13,955 bases of DNA from Actinomycetota bacterium (GTDB lineage Bacteria > Actinomycetota > Actinomycetes > Nanopelagicales > Nanopelagicaceae), in NCBI GenBank assembly GCA_009698045.1, contig WLRE01000025.1, forward strand, positions 1-13,955, read 5' to 3'. Shown piece by piece: positions 13,371-13,955 of the stretch. The position numbers and the translations under genes were made by a program. The notes under the pieces are model-generated. The model was not told the DNA's origin, searched no databases, and saw only the letters and a list, made by a program, of their open reading frames with translations. Each line of letters begins with the position of its first letter. The stretch's first letter is position 1.

Positions 13371-13955
13371 TGAACTCCCCTTACGGTAAATGATTGCGAA
13401 ATATCTGAGAGCGACTTTCTATGTTTGAGGTAATAGTCAGTCTTCGAGCGAACTAAGAAAACATACATATATGCGCGATCATCTGACACCACTGCGGTCT
13501 GATCGAAAGTCTGGCTAACTCCATCCGCACCGGTGAAGGAGAAGACCGAACGAACGCCATGCGCATTCTTAGCAACATATTCGCGCTCATCTAGGAAGGT
13601 GAAATTGCTCATCGGAAGAGGAGCATCTGACGAATCAGTGGAGCTGTTAAGCCAAGTGGTCAGTGGAACAAAGATGTCACGCAAGAAGTTGTAGGAAACA
13701 CTATTGACCTCATCGGGAAGTAACGCTCGCACTCTGACAAAGGCAATCGGAGAATTCGGAGGATCTAGACTAAAAACAGACTTTGGATTTTCGCCGATAC
13801 TAGGCGAATACGCTTCCTGCCATACAACAGCTGATGCTCGATCTGCCGCTCCATCTGAAGTCGATTGTGATTCTTGCTTGTCCAATTGTCCCTGCGAAAT
13901 CTTGTGCCATCCATATGGAACGGTGAAGTATGTTCCAGCAGCAGAACTCTTTGCA
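13367..13955 (-). CDS. Unidentified, probably exported protein (5' end outside window)
   Basis: I do not recognise a named family. The frame is open to the window edge: upstream of a TTG at 13885 it reads GTYFTVPYGWHKISQGQ, so the true start lies beyond 13955. About 196 residues are visible. The VPYGW segment followed by mixed polar beta-like stretches resembles small secreted or lipoprotein domains of the PsbP/Mog1 type, where a similar VPxGW begins the fold; this is only a resemblance. Near the end FTGADGVSQTFDQTAVVSDDRAYMYVFLVRS looks like alternating beta strands. No membrane span or cysteine is in the visible part. Its stop overlaps the start of the FtsH-like gene as ATGA, so the two are probably made together. 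It may be a partner or substrate of that protease. Confidence 0.75.
   Translation of the reverse strand, partial: AKSSAAGTYFTVPYGWHKISQGQLDKQESQSTSDGAADRASAVVWQEAYSPSIGENPKSVFSLDPPNSPIAFVRVRALLPDEVNSVSYNFLRDIFVPLTTWLNSSTDSSDAPLPMSNFTFLDEREYVAKNAHGVRSVFSFTGADGVSQTFDQTAVVSDDRAYMYVFLVRSKTDYYLKHRKSLSDISQSFTVRGVQ

Noticed and set aside
1..13955. Mobile elements, CRISPR arrays, tRNA or rRNA genes
   Set aside because: No spaced direct repeats, transposase motifs, cloverleaf or rRNA-like sequence seen; the window is filled by core genes.

Overview
The window looks like a chromosomal core region from a small-genome, moderate-GC actinobacterium. The gene order pyrR, bldD, nusB, efp, aro genes, mltG, ruvX, alaS matches, as I remember it, the bldD/aro neighbourhood of Streptomyces and other Actinobacteria. 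The base composition is far less GC-rich than Streptomyces, and genes abut or overlap almost everywhere. A planktonic freshwater actinobacterium (acI / Nanopelagicales-like) fits well, but that placement is inference. I saw no mobile element, CRISPR array, tRNA or rRNA, and no gene-free stretch above 300 bases.

Left end (1-1051): a 5' part of pyrR runs leftward off the window. Opposite it is a BldD-type regulator, the only + strand gene. The 122-base divergent spacer between them holds a convincing PyrR-binding RNA hairpin just upstream of the pyrR ribosome binding site, a leaderless-type -10 box for bldD, and a TATC/GATA palindrome between the two.

Main array (1054-13955, all - strand, read right to left): the 3' part of an unidentified, probably exported protein; a divergent membrane FtsH-like AAA+ zinc protease; a DUF948 membrane protein; alaS; ruvX (yqgF); mltG; aroE; a minimal A24 prepilin peptidase; aroC; aroK; aroB; aroQ; efp; nusB. 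Many junctions are 4-base overlaps (ATGA or TTGA), 1-base overlaps or direct abutments, so translational coupling along one or a few long transcripts is likely. Internal promoters are plausible before DUF948 and before efp. nusB converges on bldD with two bases between their stop codons.

Functionally, five of the seven shikimate-pathway steps are here (3-dehydroquinate synthase, type II dehydroquinase, shikimate dehydrogenase, shikimate kinase, chorismate synthase). With them are cell-wall synthesis (MltG), translation (AlaRS, EF-P), rRNA antitermination (NusB), RNA/DNA processing (RuvX) and pyrimidine control (PyrR). The least ordinary parts are three. The FtsH-like protease has an unusual multi-spanning N-terminus and enlarged AAA loops, and is coupled to a probable exported protein. 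The BldD carries a complete cyclic-di-GMP signature. The pyrR leader has a compact RNA switch.
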